Positions 45,551 to 54,404 of a stretch of DNA of 64,000 bases are shown piece by piece; positions within the stretch are counted from its first letter, which is position 1, and every line of letters begins with the position of its first letter. Where the stretch lies: positions 62,001 to 126,000 of the forward strand of contig JAOTVB010000004.1 of assembly GCA_029863605.1 (NCBI GenBank), read 5' to 3'. The stretch comes from Myxococcales bacterium (lineage in GTDB: Bacteria > Myxococcota_A > Polyangia > Polyangiales > Houyiibacteriaceae). The translations under genes were made by a program, and so were the position numbers. Below the pieces are notes generated by a model, which was not told the DNA's origin, ran no database searches, and worked only from the letters and a program-made list of their open reading frames with translations.

Positions 45551-46608
45551 AAGTTACCCAAATGACACAAGCGACACGGAAGATCGTTGATGATGTCGAG
45601 TCGGCTACTGAAGTTCGCCGGGTGGGGGTTGCCACCTGGGCCACCGACCCGGTGGCAACCTACGCAAAGCATTTCACCTGCGCCGCCGTGGCAGCTCGCG
45701 CATCCGACAGGGTCTAGCCGGGCGGCTGGCCCGTGATCGTTCGAACTACCTGGCGGCCCCGACCACCCCGGAGGATGAGGATTTCCCCGTGCCGCATCGA
45801 TGCCGGCGATACCTTCGCGCGTGTGACAGTCGACACAGAACAGCTCGCTGTGGCAGATGACGCACATGCCCGGTTCGGCTGCTGCTTGCATGTCGTGAAC
45901 CGAAAAGAAGTTCGCTCGATGCATCGACTGTCGCATCGGCGAATCGAAGGCGAGCCTAGACGGAATCGCCGCCACGGTGATCCCGTGGCAGGCCGCGCAT
46001 TCACGTTGGGTGTGGCAGGTGGTGCATAGGTCTGCTTGGGCAGCGGCCTGCACTCCATGCTCGCGAAGGAAGTCACCGTCGTGGACCACGTGGCTCTCCG
46101 GCAGGGCGCCCTCGGATGCGAGCTCGACGTGACAGCTGTCACAATCACGCGCATCCCATTGGCCTGCGTGCTCGTGGCAACTGAAGCAGGTGGCCATGTT
46201 AGGCCGAAGGGCCGCGTCCTCGTGGCGCACGTCCACGTGGCAACGCACGCAGTCCCCGGCGCCGGCCTCGTCGTGACCGGCATGCGAAAAGACCAGATGC
46301 TTCCGCGCCATTTCCGCGGCGTGTCGGGTGCGCGCGCGCCCATGGCAGTCCGAGCAGGTGTTCGGATCGTGCGGATCTTGGTGGCACTCGACGCACTGTT
46401 GCGTCGTCGGAAGGTGTAGGGGCCCCGTTTCCTCAGCGTCTTGGATACCAGCGTGGCACTCGAGGCAGTTGATCCCCTCGAGGACGTGTGCGCGATGCTC
46501 GAAGGGGCCGTCCTGGGGGTCCTTTTCGATGCCGAGCATCTTGGCGCAGGCTCCCGAGAAGCCGGCGAGGGCGACGAATGCAACGACAGCGATGAGCCTC
46601 CTGGTCAT
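45547..46608 (-). CDS. 13-haem c-type cytochrome lipoprotein
   Basis: A 353-residue protein from the ATG at 46608, which overlaps the stop of the beta-barrel gene (ATGA). A signal with lipobox SGAC (Cys21) precedes 13 CxxCH motifs: CLECH, CVECH, CSDCH, CVRCH, CFSCH, CDSCH, CTTCH, CAACH, CVICH, CVDCH, CASCH, CVGCH, CRLCH. The FEHRAHVLEGINCLECH opening with its distal His is typical of periplasmic or outer-membrane multihaem proteins of porin-cytochrome conduits. With the barrel gene before it and the 23-haem gene after it, all overlapping, it is the likely cytochrome that plugs the pore. Confidence 0.94.
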   Translation of the reverse strand: MTRRLIAVVAFVALAGFSGACAKMLGIEKDPQDGPFEHRAHVLEGINCLECHAGIQDAEETGPLHLPTTQQCVECHQDPHDPNTCSDCHGRARTRHAAEMARKHLVFSHAGHDEAGAGDCVRCHVDVRHEDAALRPNMATCFSCHEHAGQWDARDCDSCHVELASEGALPESHVVHDGDFLREHGVQAAAQADLCTTCHTQRECAACHGITVAAIPSRLAFDSPMRQSMHRANFFSVHDMQAAAEPGMCVICHSELFCVDCHTREGIAGIDAARGNPHPPGWSGPPGSSNDHGPAARLDPVGCASCHGGAGEMLCVGCHRVGGPGGNPHPANFSSRLDIINDLPCRLCHLGNL

Positions 46609-47927
46609 TTCTTCGGCCACTCCGCTTGATAAGAGACGCGCGCCAGTGCGCGAACTTCGTACCTCTGGACTTGGTTGGCGCTAGCTTCGCACGCGGCCGC
46701 AATCGCCCAGCTCTTGCCCGGCTGCCAGCGAAGCGCAAGCCGTCCCCAAGGCCAGACCGAGCCTTGGCCCGGGTCGGGGTCGTCGGGAAAGACGATCTCG
46801 AACTCAGGCATCAGACCCACCGTCGTATCGATGTCCTCGTAGAGGGGAATCACGGCGGCAAGTCGGATCCCCGTCCATTGAGACACCGAAACCGACTGGC
46901 GCTTGAGCTCGCCGAGGATGCTTCCCTTGCCCTCGTCGTCGGTGCGAAGCACGCCGCGGAGGTAGCCGCTCCAGCCATATTGGTCTTCGGCGTTCATCAC
47001 CGCGCCGTTCACCCACAAGTCGAGCCTTGGAGCCGCCCTCCATCGCAGATTTGCGCCGGTCTGCAAAGTCCCTGGGTCGCCGAGGACGGTGAAGAGGGAG
47101 GTCGCTTGGAGCATGCGAATTGGAGAGCGTTTGGTCACGTAAAGCTCGCCGCGAATCGCTCGATCCTTGGTCTGTGCCGAGATCGTGCCGAGGACTTCGG
47201 CAAGGCCGGGGTTCACCAACTCCCAGGAAACCTTGGCCGCCACGTCGAGCCAGTGCGCGACACGCAGCGAGAAGTCCCCGCCGACCTCTTCATCCGACCG
47301 TTGGCCGGCGTTGAAGCGATTGTAATACGAAGCGCCGACCACCCCTCGCTTTCCGAGCCCCTGCGAAAGGCGCCCACCGACCATCCAGTCGTACTTGCGA
47401 CCCTCGATGTTCCCATCGACCGGCACGCCGCCGAAAACCTCGAAATGCGTCTTCGATCGGGCGCGCAGGGTGATGTGACCGCCGTCGATGTGCATGGCGC
47501 GGACCGAGCCGGTTGCCAGAATGAAGCGCCCGAGGCGCGTATCGCTGATCCCTTTCGGGTCCCGAACCTTGATCGCGATCACGAGGGCCTGGATCTCCGC
47601 GCTGTCGTCGAAACCAAACTGTGACGCTCCAATGCCGCCCCAGATCATCGCCTCGGCGTCGACGTAGGGATACTTGCGTGTCGAGCCCTCCAAGATGATC
47701 AGCCCGTAGTTCGGGTTCGCTTGCCCCCAAAGCTCAGCCCCGACCCGATGCGGTTGCGCTCGAGCGCTCGTGGCGGAAAGACAAGACCACGCAAAAATCG
47801 CAGCGAGGGCAAGACCGGCACGGCTGGCGATCGAACGGATCTTCTGGCTTGCGCGAGGCCCTGATCTTGGCCCATGTTCTCTCTGGTTCGACCGCTCGGA
47901 TAGCGGCGAGCTCAGCACCCCATGCAT
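46605..47927 (-). CDS. Outer-membrane beta-barrel (porin-like) protein of the conduit
   Basis: About 440 residues from the ATG at 47927 (GTG 47918 is possible). A long basic n-region precedes a hydrophobic signal core ending in SATSARA-QP. The mature part is made of alternating amphipathic strands with aromatic girdles (VGAELWGQANPNYGLIILEG, DFSLRVAHWLDVAAKVSWEL, LDLWVNGAVMNAEDQYGWSG) and ends in VRALARVSYQAEWPKK, a weak C-terminal strand. There is no haem motif. Size is close to the roughly 400-residue barrels of Geobacter porin-cytochrome complexes, not the larger MtrB/PioB. Its stop overlaps the 13-haem start. The 5-prime end overlaps the divergent NapC-like gene by 6 bp, so the true start may be a little later. 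Confidence 0.75.
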   Translation of the reverse strand: MHGVLSSPLSERSNQREHGPRSGPRASQKIRSIASRAGLALAAIFAWSCLSATSARAQPHRVGAELWGQANPNYGLIILEGSTRKYPYVDAEAMIWGGIGASQFGFDDSAEIQALVIAIKVRDPKGISDTRLGRFILATGSVRAMHIDGGHITLRARSKTHFEVFGGVPVDGNIEGRKYDWMVGGRLSQGLGKRGVVGASYYNRFNAGQRSDEEVGGDFSLRVAHWLDVAAKVSWELVNPGLAEVLGTISAQTKDRAIRGELYVTKRSPIRMLQATSLFTVLGDPGTLQTGANLRWRAAPRLDLWVNGAVMNAEDQYGWSGYLRGVLRTDDEGKGSILGELKRQSVSVSQWTGIRLAAVIPLYEDIDTTVGLMPEFEIVFPDDPDPGQGSVWPWGRLALRWQPGKSWAIAAACEASANQVQRYEVRALARVSYQAEWPKK

Positions 47928-48599
47928 GTATCGCCACTGGCTTGGATCGCCCTCACCTGCGCCGTCGTCGCTGCAGTCATCATGCTGTTGTACCTGGTGT
48001 ACCGGCCGCCGCTCGACGGGAAGACCAAAGGGTTTCTCGCGCTTGGGCTCGGTGTTCTGCCGATCATGACTGCCCTGATCGGCAACGTGGAAGGCCTCCG
48101 TGCGACTGAGCACCAAGCCTTTTGTGGCAGCTGCCACACGATGGATTTCCACATCGCCGATGCGAACGACCCCGATAGCATGGGGCTCGCGGCGATCCAT
48201 TCGCGCACGAAGATGTTCGGGGATCGAAGCTGTTATGTCTGTCACAAGGACTACGGGATGTACGGCTACACGCTGACCAAGCTCGGGGGCATGGGGCACG
48301 TCTATTACTTCCTGACGGACTATGCCTGGGAGGACGCCCACGAATCTCTTCCGAGAGTCCACATCGCCAGGCCGTTTCGAAATGACAATTGCATGCAGTG
48401 CCATAGCACCAGCGGGAGGATCTGGAACGGCGTTCCGGACCATCAAGGGCTCCTCGAGGACCTTCGGGCGGGCCAGACGAGTTGCGCCAGCGCCGGCTGT
48501 CATGGGTACGCGCATCCCTTCAGCAAGCCACCCGAAGACGAAACAGAGCCGGCCGAGGCGCGGTTGGACCCGGGCGTGAAGGCACCGGAGGGCACATGA
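47922..48599 (+). CDS. NapC/NirT-type membrane tetrahaem cytochrome (3 CxxCH + CX4CH)
   Basis: A 225-residue protein with an N-terminal membrane helix (residues 6-27) and a second hydrophobic stretch near 38-57, then CGSCH at about 65, CYVCH, CMQCH and a variant CASAGCH. The FCGSCHTM block, where Met can be the haem ligand, is the NapC/NirT family hallmark; these proteins take electrons from menaquinol and pass them to periplasmic cytochromes. It lies divergently from the barrel/13-haem/23-haem genes and overlaps the small membrane gene by 4 bp. The start at ATG 47922 lies 6 bp inside the predicted start of the barrel gene, so one of the two is probably shorter. Confidence 0.9.
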   Translation: MHVSPLAWIALTCAVVAAVIMLLYLVYRPPLDGKTKGFLALGLGVLPIMTALIGNVEGLRATEHQAFCGSCHTMDFHIADANDPDSMGLAAIHSRTKMFGDRSCYVCHKDYGMYGYTLTKLGGMGHVYYFLTDYAWEDAHESLPRVHIARPFRNDNCMQCHSTSGRIWNGVPDHQGLLEDLRAGQTSCASAGCHGYAHPFSKPPEDETEPAEARLDPGVKAPEGT

Positions 48600-48865
48600 A
48601 TCGATGGTTCAAGAAGCTGCTCGATAGGGGTTCTCGCTCGCGGCTTCTGGTGGTGGCGTGCGTCCTCGGGCTCATCGGGCTCGCGCTCATGAGCTGGTCG
48701 CTTTTCGACCAGGGTTGGATCCCCGTCATGATGGCCATGTCGATCGGACAAGTTATTGGAACGCTATCATTCGGGTTGTTCCTGTTGGTAGTGATTATCG
48801 ACCTGCGAAGGGCCACTTTTCGCCCGTCGATGCCCGCCCAAGCGTCGAGGAAAGAAGATCGTTAG
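48596..48865 (+). CDS. Small two-helix membrane protein coupled to the NapC-like gene
   Basis: An 89-residue protein with two membrane helices (about 17-35 and 44-66) and basic ends (MNRWFKKLLDRGSRSR, IDLRRATFR). Start ATG overlaps the preceding stop as ATGA, so it is made together with the NapC-like protein and may be a small assembly or accessory subunit. Its end overlaps by 4 bp with the stop of the convergent permease gene. No family recognised. Confidence 0.75.
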   Translation: MNRWFKKLLDRGSRSRLLVVACVLGLIGLALMSWSLFDQGWIPVMMAMSIGQVIGTLSFGLFLLVVIIDLRRATFRPSMPAQASRKEDR

Positions 48866-50160
48866 CTGCTCGACCGTTTTCTTTTCCAGACCAAACCCAG
48901 GCCCAAGGCGAGAATCACCGCTGCGGTGAGGAGCGATGCTACGGGTACGAACGGCATCAGGCCGAGGCAGGTGACTGCGCCGAGCACTGGCACAGCGGGT
49001 GGTGCGCAAAATGTGCGCTCGGGAGGGCCGTCTCGGCGCTTGATCGTCACCAGCGATAGGTTGAGGGTGAAGAAGACGAGCAAGAGCAGCAGGCTGGTGC
49101 TCCCCGCAAGATAGGTGAGCGAGCCGGAAAGGGCGAGAGCGAGCGCGACCGCGAGCACCGTCAGGATCGCCCAATGCGGTGTACGGCGTGCTTCGTGCAC
49201 CTCGCCGAGCCAAGACGGCAGCAGGCCCTGCCGTGACATGCCGTACAGCAGCCGGGAGCCCATGATGAAGTTGAGCAAGCCCGTGTTGGCGACGGCGAAG
49301 AGGGCGATCAATGTGAACACGCGATCCGGAACGCGGGCCTCCGAATGCTGAACCACCGACAGAAGCGGCGCCTCCGAATCCGCTAGAAGGGTGGACGGCA
49401 ACACGCTGGTCGAGACGAGGACGACGAGGAGGTATATGAAGCCTGTCACCACGAGTGCGGTCAGAATCCCGCGAGGCAGGTTTCGCTCCGGGTCTTTCAC
49501 CTCCTCGGCCACGTTGACCATGTCCTCGAAACCGATGAAGGCAAAGAACGCAAGGGCGCTTCCGCGTGCGACGCTCGTCCAGTCGGTCCCTCGCCCAGCT
49601 TCGATCGTCTGCGCGATGCTCGAGTCCTCGTCCTGCCCGAGGAACAACGCCCCTGCCACGATGACGATCAAGAGCCCGGTGAGCTCGATCATGGTGGCAA
49701 CGATGTTGGTGGCCGAAGACTCGCGCATGCCACGGAAGTTGATCGCAGTGAGCAGCAACAAGATACCGACGACGGTGACTGGAACGGGCAGCGCTGGTAC
49801 GAGGCCGGTCATATAGCCTCCAAAGGCGACCGAGACGGTTGCGAGAGATAGAACGCCCGAGCAAAGGACGACCCAGCCGACCACGAGGGCCAGCCCCTTG
49901 TTCCGGAATGCCTGCTCCGCGAAGAAAGACTCCCCTGCGCTTCTGGGGAAGCGGCCGCCGAGCTCCGCGTAGGTCACAGCCGTCAGTGCGGCGACCGAGA
50001 GGGCAATGGCAAAGGAGAGCCAGCTCGCGCTCCCCGCGATGCCAGCTACCTTGCCGACGAGGGCATAAATGCCCGCGCCGAGGATGTCCCCGATCCCGTA
50101 GATGGCGAGCGCCCAAAACCCTAGAGATCGACGCAGTTGAGGGCGGTTCGAGTCGGTCAT
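48862..50160 (-). CDS. APC-family amino acid permease
   Basis: A 432-residue transporter with about 12 membrane helices. The first helix region [23 protein letters not shown] contains the unwound Gly-rich substrate motif (GAGIYALVG), and helix 6 has [20 protein letters not shown], the amino-acid/cation antiporter-type signature that binds substrate. The C-terminus is short and basic (KRKRSSS). It is a member of the amino acid-polyamine-organocation superfamily; the substrate is not predictable. It faces the plus-strand genes of the cytochrome cluster but is unlikely to belong to it. Confidence 0.92.
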   Translation of the reverse strand: MTDSNRPQLRRSLGFWALAIYGIGDILGAGIYALVGKVAGIAGSASWLSFAIALSVAALTAVTYAELGGRFPRSAGESFFAEQAFRNKGLALVVGWVVLCSGVLSLATVSVAFGGYMTGLVPALPVPVTVVGILLLLTAINFRGMRESSATNIVATMIELTGLLIVIVAGALFLGQDEDSSIAQTIEAGRGTDWTSVARGSALAFFAFIGFEDMVNVAEEVKDPERNLPRGILTALVVTGFIYLLVVLVSTSVLPSTLLADSEAPLLSVVQHSEARVPDRVFTLIALFAVANTGLLNFIMGSRLLYGMSRQGLLPSWLGEVHEARRTPHWAILTVLAVALALALSGSLTYLAGSTSLLLLLVFFTLNLSLVTIKRRDGPPERTFCAPPAVPVLGAVTCLGLMPFVPVASLLTAAVILALGLGLVWKRKRSSS

Positions 50161-50232
50161 CTATCCGCGGAAAGTCGCATGGCTTGGTGGGGGTCGTCTA
50201 CGACGCAAAGCGCTGGTAGTCTCCTCGTCTCC

Positions 50233-51609
50233 ATGAAGCAGACCAAGATCACTCTCGAAGAAAGAGAAATCCCGGAGCGTTGGTACAACATCGTCGCGGA
50301 CATGCCCAACCGCCCGTTGCCTCCGCTCAATCCAGCCACTCAAGAACCTATCGGACCCGAAGCGCTTGCGCCGCTCTTCCCGATGGCGCTCATTGAGCAA
50401 GAGGTGAGCGACGAGCGGTGGATTCCGATCCCGGAAGAAGTTCGGGACATTTATGCGCTGTGGCGACCGACCCCGCTCTATCGTGCGCACGGGCTCGAGA
50501 AGGCGCTCGATACCCCCGCGCACATCTATTACAAATACGAGGGCGTCAGCCCGGCCGGGTCGCACAAGCCCAACACCGCCGTCGCGCAAGCCTTCTACAA
50601 CAAAGAAGAAGGGGTCAAAAAGATCGCGACCGAAACCGGCGCGGGCCAGTGGGGGAGCGCCCTGGCCTTCGCGTGCCAGCACTTTGGCCTCGGATGCGAG
50701 GTCTACATGGTCCGTATTAGCTACGAGCAAAAGCCCTATCGCAAGATGATGATGAACACGTGGGGGGCCCAGGTGATCCCATCGCCAAGCGAGCTCACCG
50801 AAGCCGGACGAAAGATCCTCGCCGAAGATCCGGAGTCGCCGGGAAGCCTCGGGATTGCGATTTCGGAAGCGGTCGAGCGTGCGGCGACCGATCCCGACAC
50901 GAAGTACTCACTCGGTAGCGTGCTCAACCACGTGTTGCTCCACCAAACCGTCGTCGGGCAAGAGGCACTCGTGCAAATGGAGAAGGCGGGCGAGCTTCCG
51001 GACGTAGTGATCGCGCCGTTTGGAGGCGGGTCGAACTTCGCCGGCCTGAGCTTCCCGTTCCTTCGGTTGAACCTCGTGGAGGGTCAGAGCATTCGGTGTC
51101 TTGCGAGCGAGCCGACCTCGTGCCCGAAGCTCACCCGGGGCGTCTTCCGTTACGACTTTGGCGACACTGTGGGGATGACTCCGCTCCTTCCGATGTACAC
51201 GCTCGGCCACGACTTCGTTCCAGCGAAGATCCACGCTGGCGGGTTGCGTTATCACGGCGCAGGGGCGCTGGTGAGCCAGCTCCTTCACGACGATCTGATA
51301 GCCGCTGAAGCGGTCGACCAGCTCGAGAGCTTCGAGGCGGGCGTGATGTTCGCGCGTGCCGAAGGGATCATTCCGGCCCCCGAGGCCAATCACGCGGTCG
51401 CCTCGGCGATTCGCGAAGCCAACCTTGCCAAAGAGCGAGGGAGCAAGCGCGTGATCCTCTTCAATCTTTGCGGCCATGGCCATTTCGACATGTCGGCCTA
51501 CGAGGCCTACTTCTCGGGTCAGCTCGAGCGACATGAGCTCAGCCAGCAAGAGGTCGACGCAGCGATCGCAAAGATCGACACCCCCGAAATCCCCGCTACT
51601 GTGCACTAA
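50233..51609 (+). CDS. trpB: Tryptophan synthase beta chain, TrpB2 type
   Basis: A 458-residue TrpB-like PLP enzyme, longer than TrpB1 because of an N-terminal extension (residues 1-75) and insertions typical of TrpB2. The PLP Lys112 is in [22 protein letters not shown] follows, and the phosphate-binding loop is GGGSNFAG. It catalyses indole plus serine to tryptophan; TrpB2 enzymes often act without TrpA as indole-salvage enzymes, and no trpA is nearby. The start is the ATG at 50233; the longer frame to 50137 reads through the divergent permease start. Stop at 51609 abuts a degenerate repeat copy. Confidence 0.94.
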   Translation: MKQTKITLEEREIPERWYNIVADMPNRPLPPLNPATQEPIGPEALAPLFPMALIEQEVSDERWIPIPEEVRDIYALWRPTPLYRAHGLEKALDTPAHIYYKYEGVSPAGSHKPNTAVAQAFYNKEEGVKKIATETGAGQWGSALAFACQHFGLGCEVYMVRISYEQKPYRKMMMNTWGAQVIPSPSELTEAGRKILAEDPESPGSLGIAISEAVERAATDPDTKYSLGSVLNHVLLHQTVVGQEALVQMEKAGELPDVVIAPFGGGSNFAGLSFPFLRLNLVEGQSIRCLASEPTSCPKLTRGVFRYDFGDTVGMTPLLPMYTLGHDFVPAKIHAGGLRYHGAGALVSQLLHDDLIAAEAVDQLESFEAGVMFARAEGIIPAPEANHAVASAIREANLAKERGSKRVILFNLCGHGHFDMSAYEAYFSGQLERHELSQQEVDAAIAKIDTPEIPATVH

Positions 51610-51630
51610 GAAAAGGGGCAGTGCGGGACA
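51610..51630. repeat. Degenerate palindromic repeat copy
   Basis: AAGAAAAGGGGCAGTGCGGGA resembles the GGGGACAGTCCCC family with the right arm changed; it lies between two convergent genes, as copy 2 does. Confidence 0.35.
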
Positions 51631-51665
51631 AATTGCTGTCGAAGCCGTTCCAGGAAAACGGGCAG

Positions 51666-52448
51666 CTACGCCGCCGCCCTTTGTTTCTTCCGCTTCGCTC
51701 GGTGCTCTGCGTAGCCTTCGCACAGGGTGCCGAAAGCGGCATCGGTCCAGGGGAAAAAGCCGGCGTAGTTGCCTTTGACCTTCGCGTGGTGGAAGTCGTG
51801 ATGGGTTGCGCCGTCGCTGAACGGGATGAGGTGCGTCGGGCTCCATGGGAAGTCGTAACCGGCGTGGCCCTCGGCCGCCTCCCATTGGCGAAAGACGATC
51901 CAAATGTACAAGGTAACGACATGCGCTCCGACGAGGAGCGGACCGATGAGCATCACCGTGCCGGTGAGGACGTATTCGAGCGGGTGCATATAGTGCCCGG
52001 TGATCGACCATGGGGTCATGATGCGGTGATGGATGCTGTGCACTCTCTTGAAGAGCCAGCGACTTTCGTGGAGACCTCGGTGCATCCAATAGAACAAGAA
52101 GTCGTCCAGCAAGATGAAGAAGATGAGCTGGAGCACGATGATGTACCAAGCTGGAAGCGGCCCCGCGTGCACGTTGGATAGTCGAAGCAACGGCCACGCG
52201 GCGAGCGTCGCGACTCCCATCACGAGGTTGTTGACGACATGGCTCTTAAACGAGGGCCACACCACCGATCGGCGGCCGGTTGCCCGGGCCTGAATGCGAT
52301 ACGGCTCGGCCCACGCAGGCTGCTTCCACGCGAGAAAGGTCAGCGGACCTGCAAAGAGCAGGAACGCAGCAATGCCGATGGCCCAACCCGCCACCGGAAA
52401 CAGCCAGAACAATGGCTCAGTGTAGATTTCGCGAAGCCATTCCCGCAT
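51666..52448 (-). CDS. Sterol desaturase / fatty acid hydroxylase superfamily membrane protein
   Basis: A 260-residue membrane di-iron oxygenase. Helices at about 12-35, 74-93, 103-120 and 155-185 carry the three His boxes of the superfamily: HRGLH at about 122, HSIHH about 136 and HHDFHH about 216. The DDFLFYWMHRGLHE block is characteristic. It hydroxylates or desaturates a lipid, perhaps a sterol, hopanoid or carotenoid. It is the last gene of the minus-strand run that starts near 57338, 18 bp after the preceding gene, so is probably co-transcribed with it. Confidence 0.93.
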   Translation of the reverse strand: MREWLREIYTEPLFWLFPVAGWAIGIAAFLLFAGPLTFLAWKQPAWAEPYRIQARATGRRSVVWPSFKSHVVNNLVMGVATLAAWPLLRLSNVHAGPLPAWYIIVLQLIFFILLDDFLFYWMHRGLHESRWLFKRVHSIHHRIMTPWSITGHYMHPLEYVLTGTVMLIGPLLVGAHVVTLYIWIVFRQWEAAEGHAGYDFPWSPTHLIPFSDGATHHDFHHAKVKGNYAGFFPWTDAAFGTLCEGYAEHRAKRKKQRAAA

Positions 52449-52466
52449 TCGAGGCCTAGTCTAGCA

Positions 52467-52916
52467 TCAACCGACGCCGCGTCCTGCTGCAGCTCTTGCG
52501 CCATACCAGCTCTCGACGTTTCGCCATTGTGGCCAAGGAAACACCATCGCAGAAATCACTCCCGCCGCGGCCCATCCACCGAGCACCAACCATGCGCCGA
52601 GGGGGCTCGAGTCCATGCGCAAGAGTACGGCGAGGCCGGCGAGGCAGGCCATCGTCTTGTAGATCACCAGATACTGAAAGAACACCAAGTAGCGAACCGG
52701 CCAAATGGCGCCGAGCGCAAACATCGTGCCCTCGCCCCAGATCGCGCCACCGTAAAGCGCTTGGACGAAAGGGTCGCCCCCCACGCCGAGGAGCCCCCAA
52801 AACGACGATGGGTCGATCATCATCCACCCCCCGAGCAGAAACGAGCTCAGGGCAAAGGACAAACAGGTGAAGCGAATCACCAAGATTCGCGTTTCGGAAA
52901 GGCCGCTCGAGGTCAT
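52467..52916 (-). CDS. Small membrane protein of unknown function
   Basis: A 149-residue protein with about four hydrophobic segments (11-30, 47-64, 74-97, 108-130). GGDPFVQALYGGAIWGEGTMFALGA between the second and third segments is well conserved-looking, with small residues on one face. No signature known to me. It lies 16 bp after the ATP-grasp-like gene and 18 bp before the desaturase gene, in the same direction, suggesting a role in the same lipid-linked pathway. Confidence 0.65.
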   Translation of the reverse strand: MTSSGLSETRILVIRFTCLSFALSSFLLGGWMMIDPSSFWGLLGVGGDPFVQALYGGAIWGEGTMFALGAIWPVRYLVFFQYLVIYKTMACLAGLAVLLRMDSSPLGAWLVLGGWAAAGVISAMVFPWPQWRNVESWYGARAAAGRGVG

Positions 52917-52932
52917 GGCCGGACTTTATCAC

Positions 52933-54360
52933 TTAGAGACCGAGGAGCTTTGGAAGAATGTCGACGACGCCCCGTTCTGCATCTTCCTGGTCGCTGCCAA
53001 TCGAAATGACATCGAATTTTCCGTGACCGTCGAGTGGCCCGAGGTTGTAGAAGATGAAGCGGCCGCGACCTGTTTCGGTCTCGAACAAAGCATCGCCGAT
53101 CAGCTCGAACAAGTCGGGAAGCCTTGCGCCAACCAGCTCGGGAAACACGACGTCTTGTGCGCGATAAGGGGGTCTTGGTCCCCGTAGCAGGCGGTCGAGG
53201 AGGCTCATTGGAGTGCTGGTGCCGCCCCAGCGGCCGTTGCACTCAGTGAACACCACCGCGAAATCGTCCTTCGGATCACCGGTCACCAAGTGGTCGAAGG
53301 AGCAGCGGCCTACGTAGCCGAGCTCTTGTAGCGCAGCGGCGACTCTTATTGCGCCTTCGGCCAGCGCTCGATTGACTGCGTCGGGAAGAGACGAGGGCCG
53401 ACTTCCAACGAACACCCTCTCCTCACCGACCAGGATTTGCTCGTAGATGCCATCGAGCCGTGGCTCCTCGAGCCCGAGCGGGGGGATCCAAAGCTGCGTC
53501 GATGGCGAGAGATCCGTATCGAGCCACGCTACCGTGAGGACGTCTTCGCCTTCGGGCCAGTCGGTTCGTTCGAGGAATTCGTCGACTGCCTGCGCTGCTG
53601 ACTCACGGGTTTGAACGTCACGCGAAGCAAAGACCGCGTTGCCCATGGCTGATGCGCAACGTGTTCGTTTGAGCCCCACGCGGTCGTGGCGCGCCGCCAT
53701 GGCCCGTAGGTCTGCTTGGATGTTGTCGGCGTCCCTCGAAGTCCGGGTTTCGACCAGCGCATCGCGACCGAGGACCCTGGTGACGAGCTCGCCGAACATC
53801 GCTTTGTCGTTCGCGATCCAAGTCACGGGAGGTGGCGGGCTCAGGACGCGAACTTCCCCCTGACTGTCGACCCCAAGCATGGCGGCCAGCTCCCAGACGT
53901 CCTCGATTCCCATGTAAGGATGAATCGTCATCCCGCGCGCGGCTCTCGCGATCTCCACCAGTCGCTCGTGTGTTCTCCCCGATGTGCATGCCTTGGCCAC
54001 GGCGATCGGTGGGCCCACCGGGTCCGCGACGAGGTGTTCGGGCGCGCCCAGCTGAAGGTTCTCACGACAGTACATTTCGTATCCCGTCATCTCGGGGGTG
54101 ACGGTCACGTAGACGTCGTGATCACCCGCACGGAGCCGCCCTCGGTGCTGGTATTCTTCGACACCCGCGATGTCTTCGAGAAACGGAATCCCCGACACGT
54201 CGTCGAGCTGCAGAGTAGGGTGCGCCGAATCCCCCGAACGCCACGCCACGGGATCGTAGGGCTGAGTCCTCGAACGCAGGTCGAGATCGACCGCGAGCGT
54301 GCGCCCCGCTCGACGCGCTGCTTCCAAGTCCGAGACGTCCAAATCGGGTGCGGAGCCCAC
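52933..54360 (-). CDS. ATP-grasp-like protein
   Basis: About 475 residues from GTG 54360. The evidence for ATP-grasp is the C-terminal block CSFDHLVTG ... VVFTECNGRWGGTST, where Glu and Asn (ExN) would ligate Mg-ATP, and MTIHPYMGIEDVWELAAMLG upstream; the N-terminal half could be a pre-ATP-grasp domain. Such enzymes form amide or ester bonds between a carboxylate and an amine or thiol. The longer frame to 54999 is antisense-like with the hydrolase gene on the same strand and is rejected. The preceding hydrolase ends 44 bp upstream. Confidence 0.65.
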   Translation of the reverse strand: MGSAPDLDVSDLEAARRAGRTLAVDLDLRSRTQPYDPVAWRSGDSAHPTLQLDDVSGIPFLEDIAGVEEYQHRGRLRAGDHDVYVTVTPEMTGYEMYCRENLQLGAPEHLVADPVGPPIAVAKACTSGRTHERLVEIARAARGMTIHPYMGIEDVWELAAMLGVDSQGEVRVLSPPPPVTWIANDKAMFGELVTRVLGRDALVETRTSRDADNIQADLRAMAARHDRVGLKRTRCASAMGNAVFASRDVQTRESAAQAVDEFLERTDWPEGEDVLTVAWLDTDLSPSTQLWIPPLGLEEPRLDGIYEQILVGEERVFVGSRPSSLPDAVNRALAEGAIRVAAALQELGYVGRCSFDHLVTGDPKDDFAVVFTECNGRWGGTSTPMSLLDRLLRGPRPPYRAQDVVFPELVGARLPDLFELIGDALFETETGRGRFIFYNLGPLDGHGKFDVISIGSDQEDAERGVVDILPKLLGL

Positions 54361-54404
54361 ACTTCCGTTTAGCGCACTTCCGATCGTCTCTCCCAGTTTT
54401 GCAT

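Noticed and set aside
47928-48515. Minus-strand reading frame extending the beta-barrel gene by about 196 residues
   Set aside because: It runs antisense through the real NapC-like cytochrome gene; the signal peptide lies just inside 47927.
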